The notes: a model not told the origin generated them from the sequence alone. Counted from the first letter of the stretch, positions 12,805 to 25,189 are shown. The stretch: 64,000 nucleotides of DNA from Aurelia coerulea (GCA_039566865.1 CM076944.1:19614501-19678500); one strand, 5' to 3'. A program made the numbers and translations.

Positions 12805-12836
12805 CTGAAGAAGCCTCTTATGTCGAGGCAAAATAT
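12805..12836 (+). ncRNA. Decayed hammerhead ribozyme core
   Basis: CTGAAGA is followed by a 5-bp stem II (GCCTC/GAGGC) and then AAAAT where GAAAT is expected. The lost G follows a C, consistent with CpG decay of an original GCGAAAT. A palindromic ATAT helix III and a C at the cleavage position follow. Probably a relic of a PLE terminal region. Confidence 0.45.
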
Positions 12837-13204
12837 CATCTCGTATATATAATCGATATTTGATAAAAACTATCTAGTCATCTTTCTCTCGTGTTGTTTT
12901 GAAAATTTGGTTGGCTTTGCCGCCAAAATTAAACCCAATACGTAGTTGAGGTGAATTCGAGTTGCTGTTGTTGTTTCCTTTCGGTGCGATATGAAGACAA
13001 AAGGTACCCGATTCGATTCAGTTGGGGTATGGAGTATTCAATCAGGTAGGGGTATCAGGTAGAGTCCACGCTGAAACGTATAAAGCCTACGATAAGGCAC
13101 TAAAACAAGCCTACGATATGGCACCATCCAATCATATACAAAAAAGATGGGATGTCAAGGCACGCGCCCGCATGCATGACCCCTAAAGGTAAATAAAACG
13201 AAAA

Positions 13205-13740
13205 AGTGGCGGCTAGGCTTAAGGCCTAACTGTCACCAAAGATGCAGCTGGTGCTTGAGCACCCGGCGGTGCCTAAGCACCCGACAAGGCCTTTCGGCCA
13301 AACAGCTGATGCAACGTGCATCCGACACGCCCTGTATTAGGGCACACAGCATTGATACGATCCTGCATCAAGCACGCCATTGACACTGCAAACACGATGA
13401 CACAAGTTACACTGTGTACGATACAGTAACAGGACAACGATAAGCGATTTGCATTGGGCTGATGGCACGGCCACCCGGGCACACCATATTGCATCACATC
13501 CACATCGCACGGCTCCTTGACTGCAGCGAAGCTTATACCAGAGCTTCCAACATGTCAGTCTTTTTCTTGCTTTCATTGCGTTGCATTCCTACAAAATAAA
13601 AGGTTGTGTGCCGACTAGGCTTCCGGCCCAGCCGTCACCAGGCATGCGTTTGGTGCGATGCACCCGACTGGCCCGATGGCCCAACTAAACTGATGCAATA
13701 TGCATCCAACACGCCCTGCATAAGCGTAAGCAGCTGACAT
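13205..13740. repeat. Diverged direct duplication of about 140 bp
   Basis: Segments 13207-13352 and 13611-13735 share a common order of blocks: GCTAGGCTT or ACTAGGCTT, 'cgtcacca' or 'tgtcacca', 'gcacccgac', 'ctgatgcaa', 'tgcatcc' and 'acacgccctg'. They lie upstream of no recognisable gene and their origin is unknown. Confidence 0.45.
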
Positions 13741-14524
13741 CGCTTGGGCTCGGCCCTTTCTATGGCAATATAGAAAACATTGATTTAACTCAAGTAAGCA
13801 AAACCAACTCTACGATATACGATATCGCAGGGCGCAGCACTAACAACAGATTGCTTTCGTTAGCTTTACACACCCACACCCTGGCATCTTACGAACCAGG
13901 GCTAAATGTACTAAAGGTTGAAGGCTACCCGACTGCCTTCTCGTGCACATCCCTAATCTTTGTTAAACCAGTTCCCCATTTGTGAGGCAGATGCTAACTT
14001 CAATATTTGCGACTGGCCTAGACGGCCTTACCATTAACATTGAATATATATGCTGATTCTCACCAGGTCGATAGAGCAACTATCGCTAGATTGACAAGCT
14101 TACACAAACATGCTTAAAAACGATAAACACAGATATATGGGTATGATATGCTTTTTTTTTTTTTTCTATTCAAATATTAAATTTTACAAGATACTTTACA
14201 TTTTACTATACCTAATTCTAATTACTATACGACACTACAAGTACGATACCATGGGGAGCAAAAGACTACGACTACCCCATGGCCAATATCTAAAAACATG
14301 AAACGTTAGACCGTATACAATCACACTACGAACAATTTATAAATTAAAGGATACTTTACTGGATTCAGTTTCACTCCAGATGTCAGGTCAGTGTTGCGAT
14401 GAATTTGTAGATGCAATGAGTGCAACTCATTTGGTGTAAATTTAGGCAAGTAAAATGCCTCCATCTGATGTGAAACAGAATTTACAAGGAAAAGAACACT
14501 AACGGTGTTCACTAACACTAATTA

Positions 14525-14978
14525 ATGCTGGAAATATATAAATGCCTCAATTCGGAAAATCCATCTTTTATGTGGAATATCTTCCAGGCAAAAGATGTAG
14601 CCTATAACCTAAGGACTAAAAATCTTCTACGGTTACCAAGCACCAACACCTTGTCATATGGAAATGATTCATTATCTTTCAGGGGGGCCATCCTTTGGAA
14701 CACTTTGTCTGACTCAATAAAAAGCCTGGCAACCAGTGCTAGCTTTAAGAGATCAATTAAAGAGTGGAAGGGTGACAGTTGCTCATGCAAAATATGTAGA
14801 TAAAGAGTCCGTGGGAATTTCACCACAAATATTTCTGTATTATAATCATGTATTTATCTATTCATTGTAATTAGTATTCCTTTTTGTGTAAATAGTTGGT
14901 CTTAATTAGTTCAATTTTGAACTATCAGTTTTTTTAACCAACTGTAAATAATGTTATAATAATAATAATAATAATAAA
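14525..14978 (+). pseudogene. LINE 3' fragment (C-terminal RT tail)
   Basis: A 92-aa frame ends in a pattern typical of APE-type LINE C-termini: YNLRTKNLLRLP, then YGNDSLSFRGAILWNTL, then FKRSIKEWKGDSCSCKIC. It is 5'-truncated, with a stop just before the first methionine. A 3' UTR leads to an (AAT)n tail at about 14958-14978. The 3' UTR motif 'gtaaatagttgg' recurs in the insert at 35661-35842, so both belong to one family. It sits tail-to-tail with the LINE at 15032-18772. Confidence 0.7.
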
Positions 14979-15031
14979 AACGGTACGGGACTTGGTGATT
15001 GCTTAGGGCATGGCTAAATTCTCAATAGATC

Positions 15032-18000
15032 TTAATCAAACCGACCAGTTTCGTGGATGAAGCGTAAAGTTAATTCGAGTACATTTCTGTTCAACTCATT
15101 AGAAAGGTCTTCATCACCATACAATAAAAGCTGCGTCAAAGAATGATTTGAAAGATTGGTGATTTGTACATATGGTCGTAATAATTCAACAATTCCAGCG
15201 AGAAGATTTTGTCGTTGAACATCAAAAGAAGGGCAGAGCAACAAAAAGTGCTCCGTGTCTTCAATGCCATCGCTTGTTGGGCACATTGGGTTTATGGTAT
15301 CTCTGAAATTATGCTTGAATTTATGGAGATTTAACTTGCTGAGACCAACCCTGAGTTGTGTTAGGTAGGATAATCCTGTGGGATCATGAATTCCAAATAC
15401 AGATTTTGCAGGGGGACGGATTATTGATAAGAGCTTTTTCTTAAAAACAGCAATAGAGGGTGCAAGTCTCAATTCAGGCTCAAGCTTATTCCATTCGCAT
15501 AAACAGTTTGGATAGAACGAAGACTTGAATTTTTCTGTCCTTGCCTTTAATCGCCCAATGACATCCTGTCCGCGGAGACGGTACTGCGACTGATGAAGAG
15601 GGGGAATTGGATCAACTGTATACTCAGGACTAAGATTATTTATAAACTTGTAGAACAAGGTAAGGCGTCTACTCCATCTTCGGGAACTCAGTGACTCCCA
15701 ACCAAGCTCTGCGTACAGCTTCTCTCGAGATGTACCCCTCCATGTACCTGACACAGCCAAGGCAGCAGAATACTGTACGGACTCTAGCTTTTCCATTAGA
15801 TTTGGTATAATAATATGTTGACTGAATTCACATACTTTGGCAGGAATATGGTAAATGGCATCACCATAGTCTAGGTGGGGTCGAACATAGAGCTTATATA
15901 ATTCATTTAAGGTATGCCTTGGCAAGTATTTGGAGAGATATTTTAGCAAACCAATGCCCTTTCTCGTTTTAGAGATCGCTGATTTGATATGAGCTGAAAA
16001 AGACAGCTTTGAGTCCAGGATAATTCCTAAATGTTTGTGTTCATTTACTTTCTTGACAGGTACGTTGTTAAAAAGAATCACAGGATGATCAATTTCGAAC
16101 TTTTTCCTTGAAAATATTAATTCAACAGCTCGTTTCTGCGGATCAGGATTAAAGGACATTCTCCAAGCGTGAGCCCACCGACTTATCAAGTTCAAGTCAT
16201 GGTTCATGTCATTTGCAGCTGTATTGGAATCTCCTACCACTGTAAACAATGATGTGTCATCAGCAAATAACTTAACATTGCACTTCAAGCCTACAGCTAG
16301 GTCATTTATATACACAAGGAAAAACAAAGGACCTAGAATGGAGCCCTGGGGCACACCTGCGGAAATATCTCCCCAATTAGAACTCTGCCCATTCAGCACA
16401 GTCCTCTGCTTTCGATCCTTGAGAAAACTTTGGATTAAAAAGAGAAGTTGTCCAGAGACACCACATCGCTTTAATTTATAAATTAGACCATCGTGCCATA
16501 CCCTATCAAATGCCTTAGAGATGTCAAGATACACAGAACGAACATCTAGAGGAGGGTTACAGTCAAAAGCTTGAAATATTATATGTGTTATTGAGAGTAA
16601 CTGGTTGATTGTTGAGTCACCTGGGCGAAAACCTGATTGATTTGGGTTAAGAAGTTCATGTGATACAAGATGCGAGTAAAGAGAATCGTACATGAGTTTT
16701 TCAAGTATTTTCCCAAAAATTGGTAAAAGAGAAATAGGACGGTAATTCCCCTTCAGATTTTTCTCATTTTTTTTATGAACCGGCACTACGTTTGCATATT
16801 TCCAAATTTTGGGAAATAGGCCACGCCTCAAACAGTTTGTGAATATTATCTTGAGTGGCAGAACTAATGAAACATCGCTCAACTTTATCATCCTTACAGA
16901 TATTTCGTCACAGCCATGTGCTTTATTGGGATTAAGCGATCTTATGATATTAAGTATCTTTTCGTCAGAGATGGTGAAATCGCTTATCAGATTCGTAGTT
17001 ACCGGAGAATCTTGGGGAATTTCACTACCTGTGTCAACGGTCGTGCATTGAAGTATAAAATAGTCGTTAAATAGCTGTGCCTTTTCGGAGAATTCCGTTA
17101 CAAACAGCCCGTTCTCTAAAAGAGGTGGTATGATAGGAATCTTAACTTTGTTTAAAACAGTGTTTATTAAGGTCCAGTAGGTTTTACTACTTGTCCCAGG
17201 ATTAGCTAAGGTATTCCCAGCCTTTAGGAAATAATTCCACTTGGCTTCCTCAATTAGTCTTGTGCCTTCAGATATCATCTTTTGTATACCTTCAAGTTTA
17301 TCATCTGGCTGACCATTCCTCAAAAAAGTTTTATATGCACGATTTTTTTTCCTTAGAAAGTTTTTGACGGCTTGCGTTATCCAGGGAGCTTGACGAGGCC
17401 TAATTGTTTTAACTTTATTGGGGATGAAATTTGAATAAATGTTGAAAAGGACTTCGTTGAGTAGTTTTACCTGTTCATTAGGGCAGGTCATGTTGTCAAG
17501 ATGTTCGTGCCAAGCAAACATTTCAATGCTTTTCCTGATGGCTACAAAGTCTGCCTTATCGTAATACCAAATTTTGCGGGTATATGGAGGTCGTGCAATG
17601 TTTGAAACAGATAATTTACCGTAAACAATTTGATGGTGGCACTGCGCATGTAGTGACGGATGGACACCAGACTCGATGATGAGGTTAGGCTGATCAGTAA
17701 ATATCAAGTCAATGCAGGATTTAGATTCACCCATTAAATGTGTTGGTTCTGAGATTAATTGATGAAGACCATTGTCAGAAACAAGTGGTTCAAATAGTTT
17801 ACCTTCATTATTTTCAACATCATTTTTCCACCACTGAGTTGATCTACAGTTGAAATCACCAGTTATAATAACGCAGAATGGATTTTCAGCATGCATTTTG
17901 GATAGCATCAGCTCAAAGTTCATGGTAAAGTTATCAAACTCCTCCGGACCCTGACTTGGACTCCTATAGATTACGGCGAAGAAGTACTTTTTCCGGTTCA

Positions 18001-18772
18001 ATTGAATTTCATACACGATACATTCAGGGAGAGTTACTAGGTCAGAACGATTTTTTGAAGGAAGGGAATCTTTAATGTATAACCCAACACCACCCCTTTT
18101 CACATTTTGAGGATGGTTATCATTAATAAACGTATATCCATCAAGTGCCAGTTTATCTTTATCAACGGTGTTGTCAAGGTGGGTTTCAACAATTCCAATG
18201 ATATCATAGTTGTACACCGAATTGTAAGCCTCTATAAGAGACACGCGTAAAAAATCATGGGCAGTAATGCTATTTAGGTTCCAAGTACAAAAATCAAGTG
18301 TTTCAGGGCCCGGATTCATTTCTATATCACCACTCAGCAAAATTGTCCTAAAAACTACCCATTGAATATGTAATACGCAACATGCTACACACGCGGTGTG
18401 AAAGTGGACATAATGAGACTGAAAGTACCTATATCGAACAATGACGATGACACCTGACGGGATTCGCTTGACGAGCTCTACCGTGATGTAAAGTACTATC
18501 TTCGCAGACCGATGCATGCGGGCGAACAAAGGCAAAAAACATAACTCTGGTGCAACGGAGTGAACTGTAAGAAACAGTATTGTCAGTGTGAATGGTAGCA
18601 CAAGACTTGAGACTGCGATGAACCAATAACAAAACAAATATAACTTAAAGATTTGAAAGAGAATTGAGAGTGGCCTAGCATTTCTGCTTAGTAGTGGGGA
18701 TATGTTTTGCATAGTTACACGGAAACACCCTATTGTTGCTCTCCATTGATTGATTTCAACCGGCATCATCAC
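15032..18772 (-). CDS. APE-type LINE ORF: 2A motif, endonuclease, reverse transcriptase
   Basis: An uninterrupted 1246-aa frame. Residues 1-147 are rich in hydrophobic stretches. Residues 148-156 are GDIEMNPGP, a 2A recoding motif. An EEP/APE endonuclease follows (FCTWNLNSI, then IGIVETHLDN, and ITGDFNCRS). The reverse transcriptase has YRPISLLPIFGKILEKL, DISKAFDRVWHDG, AGVPQGSILGPLFFLVYINDL and the catalytic LFADDTSLF. The C-terminus has an RNase-fold-less tail ending in a Cys/His block (MCPTSDGIEDTEHFLLLCP). It would nick target DNA and copy its own RNA at the nick. A related 5'-truncated copy lies at 50345-52226. No ORF1 was found upstream. An intact frame suggests recent activity; no target duplication could be defined. 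Confidence 0.88.
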   Translation of the reverse strand: MMMPVEINQWRATIGCFRVTMQNISPLLSRNARPLSILFQIFKLYLFCYWFIAVSSLVLPFTLTILFLTVHSVAPELCFLPLFARMHRSAKIVLYITVELVKRIPSGVIVIVRYRYFQSHYVHFHTACVACCVLHIQWVVFRTILLSGDIEMNPGPETLDFCTWNLNSITAHDFLRVSLIEAYNSVYNYDIIGIVETHLDNTVDKDKLALDGYTFINDNHPQNVKRGGVGLYIKDSLPSKNRSDLVTLPECIVYEIQLNRKKYFFAVIYRSPSQGPEEFDNFTMNFELMLSKMHAENPFCVIITGDFNCRSTQWWKNDVENNEGKLFEPLVSDNGLHQLISEPTHLMGESKSCIDLIFTDQPNLIIESGVHPSLHAQCHHQIVYGKLSVSNIARPPYTRKIWYYDKADFVAIRKSIEMFAWHEHLDNMTCPNEQVKLLNEVLFNIYSNFIPNKVKTIRPRQAPWITQAVKNFLRKKNRAYKTFLRNGQPDDKLEGIQKMISEGTRLIEEAKWNYFLKAGNTLANPGTSSKTYWTLINTVLNKVKIPIIPPLLENGLFVTEFSEKAQLFNDYFILQCTTVDTGSEIPQDSPVTTNLISDFTISDEKILNIIRSLNPNKAHGCDEISVRMIKLSDVSLVLPLKIIFTNCLRRGLFPKIWKYANVVPVHKKNEKNLKGNYRPISLLPIFGKILEKLMYDSLYSHLVSHELLNPNQSGFRPGDSTINQLLSITHIIFQAFDCNPPLDVRSVYLDISKAFDRVWHDGLIYKLKRCGVSGQLLFLIQSFLKDRKQRTVLNGQSSNWGDISAGVPQGSILGPLFFLVYINDLAVGLKCNVKLFADDTSLFTVVGDSNTAANDMNHDLNLISRWAHAWRMSFNPDPQKRAVELIFSRKKFEIDHPVILFNNVPVKKVNEHKHLGIILDSKLSFSAHIKSAISKTRKGIGLLKYLSKYLPRHTLNELYKLYVRPHLDYGDAIYHIPAKVCEFSQHIIIPNLMEKLESVQYSAALAVSGTWRGTSREKLYAELGWESLSSRRWSRRLTLFYKFINNLSPEYTVDPIPPLHQSQYRLRGQDVIGRLKARTEKFKSSFYPNCLCEWNKLEPELRLAPSIAVFKKKLLSIIRPPAKSVFGIHDPTGLSYLTQLRVGLSKLNLHKFKHNFRDTINPMCPTSDGIEDTEHFLLLCPSFDVQRQNLLAGIVELLRPYVQITNLSNHSLTQLLLYGDEDLSNELNRNVLELTLRFIHETGRFD
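18305..18331 (-). other. 2A-like translational recoding motif
   Basis: Residues 148-156 of the LINE ORF read GDIEMNPGP, matching the 2A consensus D-V/I-E-x-N-P-G-P with every fixed residue present, preceded by TILLS. 2A sequences make the ribosome skip the G-P bond. The predicted products are a hydrophobic 155-residue N-terminal peptide and an endonuclease-RT protein beginning with Pro156. 2A motifs upstream of APE-type LINE endonucleases are known in other invertebrates. Confidence 0.8.
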
Positions 18773-18779
18773 AAAGAAA

Positions 18780-19084
18780 TCTTCTTGCTGGTCCTAAGGG
18801 GCAACTAAACACAAAGCAATCACCAATGCAAAATAGGGAAAATAAAAGAAACGGAACATAAACTAAACAAAAATACACACTGTTAAAAAGACATAAATGA
18901 ACACAAGCTGAACAAAATTCAAAATACAAAGGCATTCAAAGGCATTGATATGCTGAGCACCAGATACAAAAGGCAAGGGTACATATAACCCACATGATAC
19001 CATTTTTCACAAGTTAGTCGCAACACATTGCACGATACAACCGAGCCTGCTGGTGAAAACCTTGCTAATTTGTTTTTTGTTTTT
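18780..19084. other. No recognisable gene
   Basis: AT-rich sequence upstream of the LINE, possibly its 5' UTR. No open frame or promoter motif was recognised. Confidence 0.35.
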
Positions 19085-19143
19085 GTCTGTTTGTTTGTTT
19101 TTTTTTTTTTTTGTTTTTTGTTTTTGTTTTTTTTTTTTTTTTA
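19085..19143. repeat. Poly(T) tract
   Basis: Near-continuous T run with interspersed G. It could be the reverse complement of a retroelement poly(A) tail, but no element boundary was identified. Confidence 0.7.
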
Positions 19144-20187
19144 GAAACATAGTCCCTTGCTCACCCTATATCATAGTACATGCAACCGGGTATTAGGCCT
19201 TTAAGAAAGATTAAAACTTAAACTGCATACAAAAAAGAGCATTCAAGGGATTGGACATTTGTTAGTTACTGCTCCCTAAATAGTACTGGGCAGCGATACA
19301 TTGTTATTAGATGGAATGGTCGGACAGAGAGAGATAGAGCGACTATCGTAGACCTCAACATTGACAAGAACCACTTTTCAAACTTCACACTGAACATAGC
19401 GGCAATGGTTACCAAGCAAAATGATAATTTCATATTAGAAAGGCCCACCAAGACTACTTTGTTAGCCCAAATGTGGAATTTTTTATTGCTGAGGAGTTTC
19501 GGTTTTAAACTCAAAATTGCCGGTTCGAAACTTGCAGAAAGCGGAGAAATATGCAATGCAATGAAATTATGGCGAGTTTATTATGCAGCATCATGTGTAC
19601 CTTTCGATTTATGCTCACCGTGTTTATGATAGGATGGAAATTGTAAGAAAATTGCTGAAAATGATCATTGCAACCTATTCACAACAATGAGGGTTGCAGG
19701 TGAACGAAGCTATTATCCTTTGCATGTCGAGGATTACCCCTTTTGTGGGCCAGGATTTCAGCCCTAAATCCACTATTTGCTCGTCAAGCCATCCAGCTGC
19801 ACAGGCTGGAAATTACGCTTTCAAACCTGGTTCTTTGGCCTATTTGATACCTTTGAGTTTGTTAATTCATGCTTATCTAATTTGAAGCTATGGGCACATT
19901 AAGCGGATAACAGTTAAATATGACAAACATTTTTGTTGGAACCACCTGATTAGAAATGAATTCTTTCCATCTTTTTGCCTCAATTGTATTTACTACTAAT
20001 AGCAATCCAGCACTGAATCAAACATTTTTGCGTATAAACAATCCGCCTATTATTGGTTGTTGAGCAAATATCAACAGGAATAGTTTGCTGAGGCAGACAA
20101 CGAATATATTCATCGAGCGGTCAGGGCAAATCCCTGCAGATCAAAATAAACAAACGGACGGAATGAATGAATGAAATCGATCAATCC

Positions 20188-20231
<44 letters not shown>

Positions 20232-21540
20232 AAGCAGCACTTATAACATCCTCGCAAATATTCCATGACGACATTGACGTGTTTGCTGCCCGAGGGCCAA
20301 GAGATCAAACGAGGCGACCGAGACTCTGAAACAGCTAGACCGGTGGGCGTAATGATCAAAAATGCCCTTGCTTTGTCACGAAATTAGTATATTTGTGACA
20401 TATACCACAACATTCTTTTGACACCTTGCCAAAAACCTGAGAGTTAGTACATGCAGGACATCAAAGGATGTTTCTATTGAATTCAAATGATTCGCATGAT
20501 TCAAATTGAATTCTATTGGGATCAAATGCATCAAACTTTTCACAGCAGGTATGACCTGAGGGTGACGGCCCCCCAACGCAGCAACCCGGGATAACCCAGC
20601 CCCAATAAGACAGTCATTTATCTATGTTTTGACACCAAAGCCGTTGTGCACAAATATTCTGAGTTCTTCGTGACATGTTAAGCGGTAATAGATTAAACAG
20701 ACTTTCGTTTTAGCAATCCCACGCGATTTGAGTAATCGGTATATATAATGGCAACAAAACAAAAACGAGTTAGACAAATTAAATGAAAAACAAGCTCTGT
20801 GTCAGATAGCTTCTGCTAGTTGTTTAACAACAAACGTTAACGCACGAAGCCACCCAAGGGGTCGCTAGCCCGTAAACATCTTTGTGTTGCTGTGCTGCAC
20901 GCGTCGGTACAAAACGCAAAATCCTTTGCTTTCAAAAGACTGCGTGGAAAATTATAAAAAACTCCCTAAAAGCCAGTTATTGTCCTAATAGACATTCTCG
21001 CACGCCCTGGCGGAAGAGCGGTACACCCTCATGTGCCAAAATATTACCCTGTTGGAGTGCTTATCGTATCGTAACGCCGATAGATACATTCTTACATGAA
21101 TGTTGGGTCTACAGCAGCAAATTTTTGCTTGAAATTCACCAATGTTGAAGGCCGCAGCGCACAAGAGCTCTCCTCACACAGACCATTACTCGAATAAAAA
21201 AGGCACACACACGCCCCACATGAAAAACTATCATACATGGTCGATTACTTTACATTTGGACCTTCTTCGAATGAAAAGGCCTTAAAACCTCCGTTAATTT
21301 AGTGATTGCGACGATCCAATTAATCCTTGTGTTTTGGGTGAACACCACCACAAAGCAATTCTGCACGCTTGCCTTGGTGTTAGAACACATTAGAAGGCCA
21401 TCACGGCCAGGAGAGAGGTGCTGGTCTGTCGTTAACAAAACTAGAGCTTGCCTTGATGCCAACAACAGTTACAATCGATTATCGCCACGTCTTGCATGTG
21501 ATCCCTAACTAGCTAGGCCTAAGTTTAACAGCAGAAAAAT
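19144..21540. other. No recognisable gene
   Basis: Short frames near 19266-19630 and 20882-21148 have no recognisable domain. Apart from the AATC microsatellite, nothing could be assigned. Confidence 0.35.
20157..20230. repeat. (AATC)n microsatellite
   Basis: About twelve tandem AATC units, preceded by a few GAAT units. Confidence 0.9.
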
Positions 21541-21546
21541 TATCTA

Positions 21547-24500
21547 CCGGGTGTCCCAAAAAAAAGTTCCGACGTTTGATTGAGCACAGAGAAAAATCTT
21601 TTTAATCTGGCAATTTCTATAAATTCTAGTTACGTGCTAGATATTTCAACTTAGAGTTTGGCATATCGCAGTCTATTGCAAATTAGTAATCTGAAAATGG
21701 AGTTATGAGCTCTAACATTTTACTTTCATGTTCAAGGCAAAACCAGAGAGATTATTACGCCTTCCTGCTCCTTGACGGTGGGGACTCCCTCGACGAGCAA
21801 CACAAAAATTGAGTTGACAATTTTCGTTCATTACCATGACGTCCAGAGCGGGCAGAAATTTTATTCACAAGAGAAAGCGTTGCTTCGTAATTGAACGGAT
21901 TTTAGATTTAAATCATTTTTGATTGTGTGAATTAGCCTAAGGTGTGAAGAATTGAAAGAAATAGGTCTCGGGACAACTGTTTGCTGCTGTTATTGTTGTC
22001 TTGTGCCAACTGGGAATTTCAAATGGGAATTTTTACTGCTTCACGGCACAGTGATCCAGATTGTCAAAATTATGGAATAAATGCCAAAATACAAAACGTT
22101 GCAAATGCAAAACCTTTCACACCTATCATAGAGAGGACACTTTGAGCTATTCAGAACAAAAATCTGTATAGAAATCGGACCAACGAGTGGGCCTAAACCA
22201 ACAATTTCAAATTTTCATTTCTCCAGTTGTATTCATCCGATTTCAATAAACTTTTTTTTAAATTGACCCTCAATGTCTGCGCAATTATACAACGTATCAG
22301 TTCTATGAATTTACATCAATTTATTTAATTTATTTGGCACATATTTGTCAGGGGGTATTTTTAGCAGTAGAACTACACAAGACCCCTACATTTCTTCTTT
22401 CCTGGTGCAAACAAAAAAGTGAGGAAAAAAGAGTCTTAAAAACTCATTTCGCACTAAACTTCAGGTATCGATGAAGGTTTCTGCCAAAGGGTTCGTTCAG
22501 GTTCGTACAGGTAAAAATTTTATAGCTGATATAAAAAATCGAGTCATTTAGGCCCATGTATGCTATTTTCTGTCATTTTCCGTGAATAGAATGTATGTTT
22601 TGTTTCTGGGTGGTTCCATTGCATAATTTTCGTTTTAATTGCGTTTTAATTTAATTGGTTTAAATTCTAAATAAAAAGAGGAATTATGTCATTACCTAAC
22701 AAGCATATTAGCATTTAAGTGGATCAAACGTAGTCTAGCCGACAGGCACTTTATGTCTATGACTTGGGGACACTAGGCCTAAGTCCAAACTCCACCGTTC
22801 GATCTATAGTTCATTTTTTCATGTTTGGAAAAAGAGCTTCTTCTTGGTCGGATACAAAGAAAGTCTCATTCTCACATGCCTGAATTTGTCGCTTCAATGG
22901 ATCGTGTCTAGCATGGGCAATATCTGGTGCAGATTTGATGAGCATCCAGACAAGGGGGCCATGATTTACTGACACAGAACTTGTTCGCAGTCTGCAACCA
23001 AAAGTTCCTCTAAATTTTCAGATGTATTTGTTCCACAAAAACTCTAATTGGATTATAAACCAAGAGGTTTTCTTTGAAGTGACAGTTTCAGTCTTCTAAA
23101 TTGCAGATAACTTTTAGAATATAGTTTCAGTCTGTGCGATTCTGTAATCAGTTTCAACCTTAACCAAAAATAAATGTGAGGTTCCTTTGCATTTTTTACA
23201 TTCAGCATTAGGTATTGAATAAAGAAAGATAAAGTGATAAATACACAGCCCATGGAGTAACTATAAGTTCATAAAATTAATGATAACTATATAGTTTTTA
23301 TCATTGCCCACGACATGTAATGAACCAAAAAGCTCAGGCTCGTGAGACCTTTTATTTGAAGTCCAAGATGAAATTTGTTTCTCAAGACTTATACAACAGA
23401 ATTGTGCTTTATAGACTAAAAGCCCAGGCGAGGTGGTTCTCAAATTTCTGGTCATATAGGCATTTAGGGGAGTTTTTGTCAGAAATTCTGGAAACGGGGT
23501 ATACTCTCATAATCTTGTTGTGAACTTTCTGGTACTGGGGGTTATTATTTACGAAAAATTCTGACACTGTTCTGTTTCCCGTGACTTTAATGTTAGGCAA
23601 TTTAAAGTCATGTTAATGCTTTGTTTACGTGAAACAAAAATATTGCAGTGGCTTTGCAGCAAAAATTTTTTTTGTGAAAACGTAACTCGTATTCAAAGAT
23701 TAGGTATGAAAATCTTCCCTAAATTCTGGGATTGGGTAATGACAGAAATCATTTTGCCACACACCACACCTTCCTGTAACCTATTAGTGCAGTTTCCACG
23801 ATCAAAAGATGGATCTCAAGTCTAAGCTTTGTATCTTAACAGTCATAGACATAAGATGCTTGTTGCCGTGATTGTAGTTTAAACCATGTTAAACCTGTGT
23901 ACGATTCCAGTCATTTAAATGTTAATGTGATTGTTAGGTAATAAAATAATGCCTCTTTTTATTTAGAATTTAAACCCTCGCTATTAAAGCTGTGCAATTA
24001 AAACGAGAACTATGCATTGGAACCACCCAGGAAGAAATATACATTCTATCATTGAAAATCACAGAAAATAGCATACATGGGCCTAAATGACTCGATTTTT
24101 TATATCAGCTATAAAATTTTTACCTGGACGAAATTGAACGAAATCTTTGGCAGAAACCTTCATCGATACCTGAAGTTTAGTGTGAAATGAGTTTCTAAGA
24201 CTCTTTTTTCCTCACTTTTTTTGTTTGCACCAGGAAAGAAGAAATTTAGGGTTCTCGTGTAGTTCTACTGCTAAAAATACCCCTTGATAAATATGTGCCA
24301 AATAAACAAATAAACTGATGTAAGTTCATAGAACTGATACGTTGTATAATTGCGCAGACATTGAGGGTCAATTTAAAAAAAAGCGTATTGAAATCGGACG
24401 AATACAACTGGAGAAATGAAAATTTGAAATTGTTGGTTTAGGCCCATTTCAAAAGTGATACACCGGAAATGTAAACAAAAACATGGCCTGGCAATTTTTG

Positions 24501-25180
24501 TCAACTTCAAAGTGCGATTTCTCTGCACTCCTTGGTCCGATTTCTATACGGATTTTGTTCTGAATAGCTTAACGTGTCTTCTCTATGGTAGATTTGAAAA
24601 TTTGTGCATTTGCAACTATTTGTGTTTTGGCATTTATTCCATGCTCTGGATCACTGTGCACAGTTTCACGCCACGGAGTGGAATAATGTCTTTTATTAAC
24701 TAAAGAATTGTTTCAATTGCTTTTTCAACCTGCCATATTATGCAATAATGCATTTTTGTGTGTTCGACCAGTCAGAATTGAGTGGGAAGTTATGAACGTA
24801 GTATTTTCCCCCTGAGACCTATTAGATTCGATTTTCAGACCTTTACTTCAAATATGCTCAATGAGTGGAACTCTTGCACGTCGTCAAGGCAATGGAACAA
24901 AGTGTCAACCCAGTTTTTGTGTTGCTCATCCGGAGATTCCCCCTCCACCACGATGATGCAGAAAGGCGAGGCGTACTGATCTCTCTGGTTTTGCCTTCAA
25001 CATGAAGATGCGATGTTAGGACTAATAACTCCATCTTCAGATTACTGAATTCTTCCTACGATATGCCAAACTGTAAGTTGAAATGTCAAGCATGTACCTA
25101 GAATGGATAGAAATTGCCAGATAACGAACTTTTTTGTCTGCGTTCAATCAAACGCCGGAACTTTTTTTTGGGACACCCAG
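21547..25180. mobile_element. Foldback element with kilobase-long inverted arms, CCGGGTG ends
   Basis: The left end reads CCGGGTGTCCCAAAAAAAAG and the right end in reverse reads CTGGGTGTCCCAAAAAAAAG, each bordered by TA. The arms stay complementary with moderate divergence over about 1.2 kb each (21547 to about 22785, and about 23830 to 25180); for example 'tttgcaccaggaaagaagaa' near 24225 mirrors 'ttcttctttcctggtgcaaa' near 22391. The roughly 1-kb loop has no transposase. TA borders suggest Tc1/mariner-type mobilisation. Elements at 44587-45203 and 58693-59308 have related termini. Confidence 0.75.
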
Positions 25181-25189
25181 TACAAAAAT

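Noticed and set aside
23053..23825. Short frames in the loop of the foldback element as a transposase
   Set aside because: All are under 75 aa with no motif, in different frames and strands.
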